NCBI GenBank assembly: GCA_041946865.1 | Contig: JBHGBF010000191.1 | Span: forward strand, 1-11,225 | Source: RPQK01 sp041946865 | Lineage (GTDB): Bacteria > Acidobacteriota > UBA6911 > RPQK01 | Direction of reading: 5' to 3' | DNA length: 11,225 nucleotides | Shown here: in pieces, positions 1-6,646 of the stretch | Numbering within the stretch: the first letter of the stretch is position 1 | How the letters are laid out: each line of letters opens with the position of its first letter | Made by a program: the position numbers and the translations under genes | The notes under the pieces: generated by a model | The model's database searches: none | What the model saw: the letters and a program-made list of their open reading frames with translations, nothing else | Told to the model about the DNA's origin: nothing

Positions 1-78
1 AAGGCACCGGCCTCTCTCCTCGTTGCTGCCACACTCCGAACAAAAAACTGAGGGGTTACTCCGCGGCAAAAAAACTCC

Positions 79-108
79 TTGACTTACGCGGCTTAAACTT
101 CCTATTCT
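79..108 (+). promoter_or_regulatory. Sigma-70-like promoter of the trp operon
   Basis: A TTGACT box at 79-84 and a TATTCT box at 103-108 are separated by 18 bases, close to the housekeeping sigma-factor consensus. Transcription would begin near 115, about 14 bases before the short leader frame. No other open frame of note lies between this site and trpE, so it is the natural operon promoter. The call rests on visual match to consensus only. Positions 1-78 hold nothing else I can name. Confidence 0.6.
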
Positions 109-128
109 TTTAGTGGGAAGTAAAGAAA

Positions 129-161
129 ATGAAGATCGACCGTTCTTACTGGCGCAGCTAG
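129..161 (+). CDS. trpL: Putative trp leader peptide (10 aa)
   Basis: A ten-codon frame starting with ATG reads MKIDRSYWRS and ends at TAG (159-161). A purine-rich GGGAAG stretch at 115-120 precedes the start at a usable distance. The eighth codon is TGG (150-152), preceded by a Tyr codon. Its position, after a promoter and before a terminator and trpE, is that of a trp leader peptide, where a ribosome waiting for charged tRNA-Trp changes the folding of the RNA. The peptide vaguely resembles enteric TrpL in its WRS ending. Known leaders usually have two or more Trp codons and this has one, so the role is an inference. Confidence 0.5.
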   Translation: MKIDRSYWRS

Positions 162-178
162 CACATAGTTAGCGCCGG
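149..178 (+). promoter_or_regulatory. Leader hairpin over the Trp and stop codons
   Basis: GGCGC (151-155) pairs with GCGCC (172-176). The stem continues inward as AGCTA (156-160) with TAGTT (166-170), one bulged A at 171 and a five-base loop. It extends outward by two further pairs. The stem covers the Trp codon and the stop codon of the leader peptide, so a ribosome stalled at Trp would keep it from forming. It would match the 1:2 hairpin of a classical attenuator. Pairing was worked out by eye without energy calculation. Confidence 0.4.
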
Positions 179-187
179 GGACTGTCG

Positions 188-234
188 ACCCTCATTAGGC
201 TTTAGAAGAGATCAATAGCAAAAAGCCGTGGGGT
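188..234 (+). promoter_or_regulatory. Candidate antiterminator pairing
   Basis: GGCTTT (198-203) is complementary to AAAGCC (222-227), and ACCC plus CA (188-194) can pair with TGGGGT (229-234), giving about 12 pairs with a small internal loop. The right arm is the same sequence that forms the left arm of the terminator, so the two structures exclude each other. That is what an antiterminator needs. How formation of the 149-178 hairpin would control this pairing is not clear from the sequence. A small competing stem (177-180 with 189-192) could mask the left arm. Confidence 0.35.
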
Positions 235-257
235 ATCATCCCCACGGCTTTTTTTTT
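220..257 (+). terminator. Intrinsic terminator / trp attenuator
   Basis: A perfect nine-pair stem, GCCGTGGGG (225-233) with CCCCACGGC (240-248), closes a six-base loop TATCAT. It is preceded by five A and followed by nine T (249-257). This is a textbook rho-independent terminator. It lies downstream of the promoter and leader frame and 57 bases before trpE, so it can end the operon transcript early and serve as the attenuator. It could instead terminate a gene left of the window, but no such gene reaches into 1-220. Confidence 0.85.
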
Positions 258-261
258 GCCC

Positions 262-308
262 CGACCCGCAGAGAAGCGTGGAAGGAACGCGGAAAGACGC
301 GGAAAAGA
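262..308 (+). repeat. Degenerate CGCGGAA repeat before trpE
   Basis: The stretch between the terminator and trpE carries a short direct repetition: GAACGCGGAAA (285-295) followed by GACGCGGAAAA (296-306), with a more decayed GAAGCGTGGAA unit (273-283) before them. It resembles the CGCGGAT repeat at other gene boundaries in this window, but the match is weak. Confidence 0.4.
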
Positions 309-314
309 TCAGGC

Positions 315-1721
315 ATGGTTTACCACCAAACGGTTCTGGCTGATTTGCTGACGCCGGTTTCGGCCTTCTTGAAAGTGGCCCGGGACGCCGATCGGGCTTT
401 TCTGCTCGAATCGGTCGAAGGGGGCGAGAAGATTGCCCGTTACTCCTTTATCGGGGTGAATCCTTACCGGAGCTACGAGGGGAGCTTTGCAGAATTCAGG
501 CAGGGTTTTCCGCCTGTCCAGGAGTCCGAGCCTGATCTTCCACCCTTTACCGGCGGGGCGGTCGGGATTTTCTGTTACGACCTGGTCCGCGAATTCGAGA
601 GGCTGCCGGACCGGCAGAAGGCCGATCTTCCCTCCGTCATGATGGATTACTACGCGACGGTCCTGGCCTTCGATCACCTTCTGCACCGGATCGTGATCAT
701 GTCCCACGACAGCATGGACCAGGTGGAAGAGCTGGAGTGCCGGCTGCTGGAAGGCCCCCTGGGAGTCGCTCTTCCCTCGCCGGACCGACACTCTCGGACG
801 GTCCTTGTGGGGCCGGAGGGCAACGGCGCCCGCTTCCGACACGGGGTTGAGGCGGCGCAAGAGTACATCCGGGCCGGCGACATCTTCCAGGTTGTCCTGT
901 CCCAACGGTTCACCGCCGATTTCGACGGTGACCCTTTCAACGTCTACCGTGCGCTTCGCTACCTGAATCCTTCTCCTTACCTTTTCTTTTTGAAACGGGA
1001 CGGCGTGTGCGTGGCGGGATCATCGCCGGAGATGCTGCTTCGTGTCCAGGGGAGGGAGCTGGAATACCGTCCGATCGCAGGGACCCGTCGGCGCGGCCGG
1101 ACTGCTGAAGAGGAAAAGGCGCTCGAACAGGAGCTGCTGGCCGACGAGAAGGAAAAAGCGGAGCACGTCATGCTGGTCGACCTCGGCCGCAATGATCTGG
1201 GACGCGTGAGCGAGTCGGGCAGTGTTTGCGTCGAAGAGTTCATGTTCCTCGAGAAATACTCGCACGTGATGCATCTGGTTAGCGCGCTCGGCGCCCGCCT
1301 TCGGCCAGGGCTGGACCGTTTTGACGCTCTGGCGGCCTGCTTCCCGGCAGGCACCGTGAGCGGCGCGCCCAAAGTGCGGGCGATGGAAATCATCGACGAG
1401 CTCGAGCCCTGCCCGCGCGGGATGTATGCAGGGGCAATTGGTTATCTGGATTACTCCGGAAACCTGGACACCTGTATCGCAATTCGAACCATTGTGATGC
1501 AGGCGGGTCAGGCGATCTTTCAGGCGGGCGCCGGGATCGTGGCTGATTCAGTGCCCGAGCTGGAGGACAAAGAGTGCCGCAACAAGGCGCAGGTGCTGGC
1601 CCAGGCGCTGGAGCTGTCTCACCAGTTCGCCGTGCCGCGGATCGGCGCGGATAACACGCGGATCGGCGCTGCCGCGGATCGGCGCGGACAACAGGCGGAT
1701 ACAAAAGGACAACGATTATGA
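315..1721 (+). CDS. trpE: Anthranilate synthase component I
   Basis: TrpE (468 aa) converts chorismate to anthranilate in the cytosol, using ammonia delivered by TrpG. The C-terminal chorismate-binding domain is clear: PIAGTRRRG at 253-261, EHVMLVDLGRNDLG at 283-296, FPAGTVSGAPK from 343 and AGAIGYLDYSGN from 372. The N-terminal domain carries LLES at 30-33, the element that binds feedback-inhibiting tryptophan in characterised TrpE proteins. The start at 315 is chosen because homology begins there; an upstream in-frame start at 228 lies inside the terminator stem. The ribosome site is poor (GGAAAAG at 301-307). The last 30 residues (439-468) are not part of the family; they are encoded by a CGCGGAT repeat. 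The stop overlaps trpG by four bases (ATGA). The protein contains no tryptophan. Confidence 0.96.
   Translation: MVYHQTVLADLLTPVSAFLKVARDADRAFLLESVEGGEKIARYSFIGVNPYRSYEGSFAEFRQGFPPVQESEPDLPPFTGGAVGIFCYDLVREFERLPDRQKADLPSVMMDYYATVLAFDHLLHRIVIMSHDSMDQVEELECRLLEGPLGVALPSPDRHSRTVLVGPEGNGARFRHGVEAAQEYIRAGDIFQVVLSQRFTADFDGDPFNVYRALRYLNPSPYLFFLKRDGVCVAGSSPEMLLRVQGRELEYRPIAGTRRRGRTAEEEKALEQELLADEKEKAEHVMLVDLGRNDLGRVSESGSVCVEEFMFLEKYSHVMHLVSALGARLRPGLDRFDALAACFPAGTVSGAPKVRAMEIIDELEPCPRGMYAGAIGYLDYSGNLDTCIAIRTIVMQAGQAIFQAGAGIVADSVPELEDKECRNKAQVLAQALELSHQFAVPRIGADNTRIGAAADRRGQQADTKGQRL
1635..1700 (+). repeat. CGCGGAT repeat cluster, 3' end of trpE
   Basis: Three imperfect direct copies of a unit resembling CGCGGATCGGCGCGGA, each about 20 bases, start near 1636, 1656 and 1673. 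They are translated as the C-terminal tail of TrpE (PRIGAD, TRIGAA, then ADRRGQQAD). The same unit occurs at 4603-4703 and near 10954-10989. The array ends about 18 bases before the trpG start codon. Confidence 0.75.
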
Positions 1722-2290
1722 AGGTTCTGCTCATCGATAATTACGACAGTTTCACCTACAACCTGGCGCAGTACCTCTGGGAACTGCACTGTGAGGTCCA
1801 GGTGACGCGCAACGATCAGCTTTCGCTGACCGGTATCCGGGAGCTGAAACCGGATCGGATCGTTATCTCGCCGGGGCCGGGCACTCCGCAGCAGGCCGGC
1901 ATTTCCCTCGACGCGATCCGGACCTTTACCGGTGAATTCCCGATTCTTGGGGTCTGCCTGGGACACCAGGCGATCGGCGCCGCGTTTGGCGGCGAGGTGA
2001 TCCGCGCTCCCGAGTTGAAACACGGCAAAACATCGATGATTTTCCACGGCGGTTCTGTACTGTTCAGCCGTCTGCCCTGTCCGTTTCAGGCGACTCGCTA
2101 CCATTCGCTGATTGTCAGCCGCGACCGCCTGCCCGATTGCCTGGACGTCACGGCCTGGACCGAGGACGGATTGATCATGGGGCTCAAGCACAAACAGCAC
2201 GAAGTCTTTGGCGTCCAGTTTCACCCGGAATCAGTGCTGACACCCGAAGGAAAGATGATCCTGGAGAACTTCCTATGTTGCAGGAGTTGA
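1718..2290 (+). CDS. trpG: Anthranilate synthase glutaminase subunit
   Basis: TrpG (190 aa) is the class I glutamine amidotransferase that supplies ammonia to TrpE. It starts with LLIDNYDSFTYNL, typical of TrpG/PabA. It has the oxyanion-region motif SPGPGTP (51-57), the nucleophile Cys80 in GVCLGHQ, and His169 and Glu171 in QFHPES, so the catalytic triad is complete. Length is usual for a free-standing glutaminase. The ATG overlaps the trpE stop (1718-1721), which suggests translational coupling and balanced subunits. No separate folate operon copy (pabA) is visible here, so this subunit might also serve aminodeoxychorismate synthase, as in some bacteria; that is only a possibility. Confidence 0.96.
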   Translation: MKVLLIDNYDSFTYNLAQYLWELHCEVQVTRNDQLSLTGIRELKPDRIVISPGPGTPQQAGISLDAIRTFTGEFPILGVCLGHQAIGAAFGGEVIRAPELKHGKTSMIFHGGSVLFSRLPCPFQATRYHSLIVSRDRLPDCLDVTAWTEDGLIMGLKHKQHEVFGVQFHPESVLTPEGKMILENFLCCRS

Positions 2291-3279
2291 CGGGACAGAT
2301 CATGCAGGGCCGGGACTTGTCGCAGCCGGAGGCCGAGGCGGCGCTCGAGACGATGCTTCTGGACGATACGCCCGATGAAGCCATCGCTTCATTCCTGAGC
2401 GCTCTTGCCATGAAAGGAGAGACGTCGGACGAGATTGCCGGTTTTGCGCGTGTCATGCGCAAGCACGTGGTTGCGATTCGAAGCCGGCACCCCAACACCG
2501 TCGACACAGCAGGGACCGGAGGAGGGCTGGACACGTTCAACATCTCGACAACCGCAGCTTTCGTGATTGCCGGCGCCGGGCTGCCGGTGGCTAAACACGG
2601 CAATCGAGCCATCACCTCCCGCTGCGGGAGCGCCGACCTCCTCTCGGCGATGGGAATCAATGTGACAAGTTGTGCGGAGATCGCTGAATCCTGCCTGAAC
2701 GAGATCGGCCTGGCCTTCCTGTTTGCGCCGCTCTTTCACCCCTCGATGAAGAGAGTTGCAGGGATTCGCCGGCAGATCGGACACCGCACTGTTTTCAATC
2801 TGCTCGGCCCTCTGACCAATCCGGCTTCTGCTCCATTCCAGATCGTGGGGGTATACTCTCCTTCACTGACCGAAAAGCTGGCTCGGTCTCTGGGCCAGCT
2901 GGACTGCCGCAGGGCCTGGGTGGTTCATAGCCGGGACGGTTTGGATGAGCTTTCCACCGGCGCGCCGACGCGAATCTCCGAGAGCGGCTTGGATGGAGTG
3001 AAGACATTTGATCTCGACCCGGTGCAGTTCGATCTGAAACCGGCCGAGTGGTCATCGCTGCGAGGCGGAACGCCCGAGCACAATGCAGAGATCACCCACG
3101 GAATACTTCGAGGTCAGGTTAAGGGCGCCGCTCGCGACGTCGTCGTGCTCAACGCAGCTGCGGCCATTCATCTGGCGGCCGGCGTCGATTTCTGCGAGGC
3201 CCTTCGAAGGGCGGAAGAATCGATCGACAGCGGCGCAGCAATGGAGAAAGCGGAGTTGTTGCGACGAGCCTGTTCATAG
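2275..3279 (+). CDS. trpD: Anthranilate phosphoribosyltransferase
   Basis: TrpD (334 aa) transfers phosphoribose from PRPP to anthranilate. The glycine-rich PRPP site DTAGTGGG runs from residue 77 and is followed by LDTFNIST. KHGNRAITSRCGSADLL starts at 107, and the anthranilate-binding stretch GIRRQIGHRTVFNLLGPLTNP starts near 163. GLDELS follows later, as in the family. The glycine motif is of the GTGGG type rather than the more common GTGGD. The ATG at 2275 is preferred over in-frame starts inside trpG because it has GGAG at 2263-2266 with eight bases of spacing, and homology begins there. It overlaps trpG by 16 bases. Length is normal. Confidence 0.95.
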   Translation: MLQELTGQIMQGRDLSQPEAEAALETMLLDDTPDEAIASFLSALAMKGETSDEIAGFARVMRKHVVAIRSRHPNTVDTAGTGGGLDTFNISTTAAFVIAGAGLPVAKHGNRAITSRCGSADLLSAMGINVTSCAEIAESCLNEIGLAFLFAPLFHPSMKRVAGIRRQIGHRTVFNLLGPLTNPASAPFQIVGVYSPSLTEKLARSLGQLDCRRAWVVHSRDGLDELSTGAPTRISESGLDGVKTFDLDPVQFDLKPAEWSSLRGGTPEHNAEITHGILRGQVKGAARDVVVLNAAAAIHLAAGVDFCEALRRAEESIDSGAAMEKAELLRRACS

Positions 3280-3359
3280 GTTGGGCCATCGAGCAGCACG
3301 GAAAGCAGCGATCGGATCCGCGTTTTCCGTGTGACTCGTCGGCTCCAGATGGGGATCAA

Positions 3360-4040
3360 ATGTCACGATTCAAAGACGCTATCACCAGACCCGGCACCAA
3401 CATCATTGCCGAGATCAAGTACTCGAGCCCGAGCCATGGACCTTTTGCCTGCCGGCGCCCGGCCGATGATATTGCGAGGATCTACCGCGATCACGGCGCT
3501 GCCGCTATCTCGGTGCTTACCGAGGAACCGCGATTTAATGGAAAGCTCGAGTATTTGCGCAAGGTCTCGGAGATCGAGGATTGTCCGCCCCTGCTGCGTA
3601 AGGACTTCATCCGGAGGCGCGAGCAGGTGAAAGAAGCAGCCGACAACGGCGCCTCTGCTTTTTTATTGATCGTGCGCGACCTGGCGCCCGGTTTGCTCCG
3701 AGACCTGATGCTCTACGGAGAGGACCTGAATCTGGAGGCGCTGGTCGAGGTCCATGATCCGTTCGAGCTCGAAACAGCCATGGCCCAGGGCGTCCGCCTG
3801 CTCGGCGTCAACAACCGCGACCTTCGCACCTTCGAGGTCAAGGTCAAGACCTCGTTTGAAATTGCCATGCTGATGGAGAAGGAAACCGGTCACACGATGA
3901 TAGCCGAGTCCGGAATCAAGGACCGATCCCTGATCCTGGAACTGCAGGACGCCGGCTATTCCGCCTTCCTCATCGGCTCGGTCCTCATGGACTCTAAAGA
4001 CCCGGGGAAGAAGCTTCTGGAACTGCGAGGTGAGTCGTGA
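3360..4040 (+). CDS. trpC: Indole-3-glycerol phosphate synthase, short N-terminus
   Basis: TrpC (226 aa) cyclises CdRP to indole-3-glycerol phosphate. The beta/alpha-barrel residues known to matter in the family can be placed: Glu18 and Lys20 in AEIKYSSPS, Lys81 in LLRKDF, Glu130 in LVEVH, the NN pair at 151-152 in GVNNRDL, and Ser183 in IAESGI. The protein begins only about 17 residues before AEIK. Usual IGP synthases have some 45-50 residues there, including an extra N-terminal helix that helps close the active site. The frame stays open upstream through the 80-base gap after trpD but shows no start codon and no convincing homology. A modest GGGGA (3351-3355) precedes the ATG. Function is very likely retained, but the start region deserves checking. 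Confidence 0.93.
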   Translation: MSRFKDAITRPGTNIIAEIKYSSPSHGPFACRRPADDIARIYRDHGAAAISVLTEEPRFNGKLEYLRKVSEIEDCPPLLRKDFIRRREQVKEAADNGASAFLLIVRDLAPGLLRDLMLYGEDLNLEALVEVHDPFELETAMAQGVRLLGVNNRDLRTFEVKVKTSFEIAMLMEKETGHTMIAESGIKDRSLILELQDAGYSAFLIGSVLMDSKDPGKKLLELRGES

Positions 4041-4708
4041 TCATCAAGATCTGCGGGATCACCTCTGTCGAAGACGCGCTCCTTGCGCTCGAGGAAGGCG
4101 CCAACGCGCTCGGCTTCAATTTCTGGCCTTCGAGCGCCCGGTACCTCCCGCCCCCGGAGGCGGACGAGATCATTGCCCGCGCGCGACGATATTTCGACCG
4201 GGGAAGTTTTTTGACGGTGGGCATTCTGGTGGGAGCGGAGGGCTGGCAGGATGCCCCGACCGACGTGCTTCAGTTCCACGGGCTTACGGACCTCGGGTCC
4301 GTGCCCGAGACAGGCCGAAGGACCTGGGTGGCCGTGAACCTGGAGACCGCGGATCGCTTCCCTTCGTCGGAAATCGTGATCGATGGTTCTTGGGGGCAGG
4401 GGGAGGTGGCCGATTGGGACGGTCTGTCCCGACTTCGAAGGCCTTTTATTCTGGCGGGAGGCCTCACGCCGGACAACGTCGGCAAGGCGATCAGACACCT
4501 TCACCCGGCCGGCGTTGATGTTTGCTCAGGCGTGGAAAAGTGCCCGGGGCGCAAAGACCCGGGGAAGCTGAAACAATTCTTAAGAGAGGTCAAGCATGCA
4601 ACCCCGCGGATCATGCCGCGAATCAACGCGGAGATGCCGCGGATAAGCGCGGACAAAAGCATGCCGCGGATAGGCGCGGAGAAGCCGCGGATAAGCGCGG
4701 AGGAATGA
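4037..4708 (+). CDS. trpF: Phosphoribosylanthranilate isomerase with repeat-coded tail
   Basis: TrpF (223 aa) isomerises phosphoribosylanthranilate to CdRP. It starts with IIKICGITSVEDA, giving the catalytic Cys6. Asp116 in VIDGSWGQG matches the second catalytic residue of the family. LAGGLTPDNV and GVDVCSGVE form the phosphate-binding end of the barrel. The start codon is GTG at 4037, overlapping the trpC stop by four bases, with GAGGTGA (4027-4033) as ribosome site. The recognisable enzyme ends near residue 187. Residues 188-223 are a tail of PRI-x-A-D/E units encoded by CGCGGAT repeats and absent from normal TrpF proteins. The stretch after Asp116 is also shorter than usual. It has five Trp residues, the most in the operon. 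Confidence 0.94.
   Translation: MIIKICGITSVEDALLALEEGANALGFNFWPSSARYLPPPEADEIIARARRYFDRGSFLTVGILVGAEGWQDAPTDVLQFHGLTDLGSVPETGRRTWVAVNLETADRFPSSEIVIDGSWGQGEVADWDGLSRLRRPFILAGGLTPDNVGKAIRHLHPAGVDVCSGVEKCPGRKDPGKLKQFLREVKHATPRIMPRINAEMPRISADKSMPRIGAEKPRISAEE
4603..4703 (+). repeat. CGCGGAT repeat cluster, 3' end of trpF
   Basis: Five to six imperfect units on the pattern GCCGCGGATAAGCGCGGA fill about 100 bases. They are the coding sequence of the TrpF tail (PRIMPRINAE, MPRISADK, PRIGAEK, PRISAEE). The last unit ends in GCGGAGGA, which doubles as the Shine-Dalgarno sequence of trpB. The units are more numerous than at the trpE end but are read in the same frame. Confidence 0.8.
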
Positions 4709-5892
4709 TGAGAATCCTGGAATGTCCGGAGGCGGGGTATTTCGGAGAATACGGGGGCCAGTTCGTGCCCGAGACCCTGATGTCTCCGCTCGAGGAGCTC
4801 ACCCAGGCCTACCTGGAAGCCCTGCAGAGCGAAGAGTATCGAAGGGAGCTGGACGAGCTCCTGCGGGTTTATGTGGGCCGGCCGACCCCGCTTTATCCGG
4901 CCCGCCGCCTGTCGGAGTGGCTCGGTTTCAAACTTTACCTGAAGCGGGAGGATCTGTGCCATACGGGCGCGCACAAAATCAACAACGCCCTGGGGCAGGC
5001 CCTGCTGGCCAGGAGGATGGGAAAGACGCGGGTCATTGCCGAGACCGGCGCCGGCCAGCACGGTGTTGCCACTGCTGCCGCCTGCGCGCTCCTCGGTTTG
5101 GAGTGCGAGATTTACATGGGTACCGACGACATGCAGCGGCAGGCGCTGAATGTCGTCCGCATGGAACTGATGGGAGCGCGGGTCACGCCGGTTCCCTCCG
5201 GCAGCCGCACGCTCAAAGACGCTATTAATGAAGGGATGCGGGACTGGGTGACAAACGTTCGCAACACCCACTACCTGATGGGATCCGTCCTGGGGCCGCA
5301 TCCTTACCCCACGATGGTGCGCCAGTTCCAGGCAATTGTCGGGAGGGAAGCCCGCAGGCAGGTTTTTGAACAGGAGGGCCGGCTCCCGGACCTCCTGGTC
5401 GCTTGCGTCGGCGGCGGCAGTAATGCGATGGGGCTGTTCCACAGCTTTCTGGACGACCCGGAAGTGCGGATGGTGGGTGTGGAAGCCGGCGGTCGGGGCC
5501 CCGAGCTGGGCCAGCACGCCGCGCGGTTCGAGGGAGGCTGTCGCGGGGTCCTTCACGGCACTTTCAGCTACGTGCTCCAGGACGAGAGAGGCCAGATTGC
5601 CAGCACGCACAGTGTTTCCGCCGGGCTGGATTACCCATCGGTCGGGCCAGAGCACGCGTTTCTGCACGATTCCCGGCGGGTCCAGTACGTGACGGCGTCA
5701 GATCAGGAAGCGCTCGCGGCGTTCGGGGAATTGAGCCGGCTCGAAGGCATCATTCCTGCGTTGGAATCGGCGCACGGGCTGGCTTACTGCATCAGGCAGG
5801 CGAGAGAATTGCGGGACAGCATCGTCATCGCGAACTTATCAGGACGTGGAGACAAAGATGTCGAGATTATCCGAAATCTTCAGAAGAAATAG
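4708..5892 (+). CDS. trpB: Tryptophan synthase beta chain
   Basis: TrpB (394 aa) joins indole and serine to make tryptophan with pyridoxal phosphate, in complex with TrpA. The PLP lysine is Lys90 in GAHKINNALGQ. ETGAGQHGVA follows, GGGSNA at 235-240 binds the cofactor phosphate, and LSGRGDKDVEII closes the protein. Length is normal. Two adjacent ATGs (4705, 4708) are possible. The second is chosen because GGAGG (4699-4703) would touch the first. It overlaps the trpF stop by one base (TGATG). An open extension upstream to 4522 is the repeat read in another frame and is not part of the protein. Confidence 0.97.
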   Translation: MRILECPEAGYFGEYGGQFVPETLMSPLEELTQAYLEALQSEEYRRELDELLRVYVGRPTPLYPARRLSEWLGFKLYLKREDLCHTGAHKINNALGQALLARRMGKTRVIAETGAGQHGVATAAACALLGLECEIYMGTDDMQRQALNVVRMELMGARVTPVPSGSRTLKDAINEGMRDWVTNVRNTHYLMGSVLGPHPYPTMVRQFQAIVGREARRQVFEQEGRLPDLLVACVGGGSNAMGLFHSFLDDPEVRMVGVEAGGRGPELGQHAARFEGGCRGVLHGTFSYVLQDERGQIASTHSVSAGLDYPSVGPEHAFLHDSRRVQYVTASDQEALAAFGELSRLEGIIPALESAHGLAYCIRQARELRDSIVIANLSGRGDKDVEIIRNLQKK

Positions 5893-6625
5893 CCGGTGCT
5901 TTATTCCTTTTGTCACGGCGGGACACCCCGATCTCGAGACTACCGCGGACATTGTTTTCCATCTGGCGGCCCGCGGGGCGCACCTGGTGGAGCTTGGAAT
6001 TCCGTTTTCCGATCCGATCGCTGACGGCCCGATTATTCAGAAATCCTCGTTTGAGGCTTTGCAGCACAAGTACTCGCTTGACGATTACCTGGGCCTGGTT
6101 CGCGAGGTGCGCCGCCGGTCGGATGTCGGGATGATCTTCATGAGCTATCTCAACCCGCTGTACAACTATGGGCTCGAGCGACTCGACAGGGAAGGCTGTG
6201 CCGCCGGGTTGGACGGCGTCCTGATTTCGGACCTGACGCCGGAGGCCTACGAGCGGCTGGGGACGGAGTTGATGCTCGACACGGTTTTTCTGGCGGCGCC
6301 AACCTCCTCCGAGGAGCGGCTCAAGAAGATCTGTGCGCACAGCCGCGGCTTCGTCTACCTCGTGGCCAGGACCGGGGTGACAGGAGGGCGGACCGACATT
6401 GACGCGCTTGTGCCGGAGACGGTGGCACGGCTGCGCCGGTACACCAACCTGCCCATTTGTGTCGGGTTCGGGATCACGTCGGGCGAAGATGTCCAGCGCG
6501 TCTGGAAGTACGCAGAAGGGGCCATCGTGGGATCGGCCATCGTGAAGTTCATCCAGGAGCACAAGAACGAGCCGGACCTGGCGGAAAAGGTCGGGCGTTA
6601 TGCGGGAGGATTCGTCGCCGGTTAG
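5858..6625 (+). CDS. trpA: Tryptophan synthase alpha chain
   Basis: TrpA (255 aa) cleaves indole-3-glycerol phosphate and passes indole to TrpB. Catalytic Glu45 lies in LVELGIPFSDP and Asp56 in ADGP. TGVTGGRTDI and VGFGITSGEDV are the phosphate-binding loops of the barrel. The protein is about a dozen residues shorter than typical TrpA, partly at the N-terminus and partly after DLTPEAYERL. The ATG at 5858 has GGAG at 5848-5851 with six bases of spacing and is preferred over GTG at 5846. The gene overlaps the end of trpB by 35 bases, consistent with coupled synthesis of the two subunits. Confidence 0.95.
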   Translation: MSRLSEIFRRNSRCFIPFVTAGHPDLETTADIVFHLAARGAHLVELGIPFSDPIADGPIIQKSSFEALQHKYSLDDYLGLVREVRRRSDVGMIFMSYLNPLYNYGLERLDREGCAAGLDGVLISDLTPEAYERLGTELMLDTVFLAAPTSSEERLKKICAHSRGFVYLVARTGVTGGRTDIDALVPETVARLRRYTNLPICVGFGITSGEDVQRVWKYAEGAIVGSAIVKFIQEHKNEPDLAEKVGRYAGGFVAG

Positions 6626-6646
6626 CGGGAGAAAGGGACGCAAGTT

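Noticed and set aside
159..218. A TRAP-type binding site: several UAG/GAG triplets in the leader (159, 166, 170, 196, 203, 208, 216)
   Set aside because: TRAP sites need about eleven triplets with regular two- to three-base spacing. Here spacing runs from one to over twenty bases, and some triplets are simply stem sequence.
1..310. T-box or tryptophan-sensing riboswitch
   Set aside because: No T-box consensus (AGGGTGGNACCGCG) or long specifier stem is present; the leader from the likely start site to the terminator is too short.
228..314. N-terminal extension of TrpE by 29 residues
   Set aside because: It would begin inside the terminator stem and read through the T-run; family similarity begins at 315.
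4603..4703. CRISPR array
   Set aside because: The units are short, imperfect, contiguous and coding, without unique spacers of constant length.
4522..4707. N-terminal extension of TrpB by 62 residues
   Set aside because: The extension is made of repeat-coded units (AADKRG) and overlaps trpF; TrpB homology starts at MRILECPEAG with a ribosome site just before it.
4501..5667. A 388-codon open frame on the minus strand opposite trpF and trpB
   Set aside because: It is the complement of clearly coding, GC-rich trpB. The translation has no family motif, and the frame ends with the repeat. It is a by-product of codon bias.
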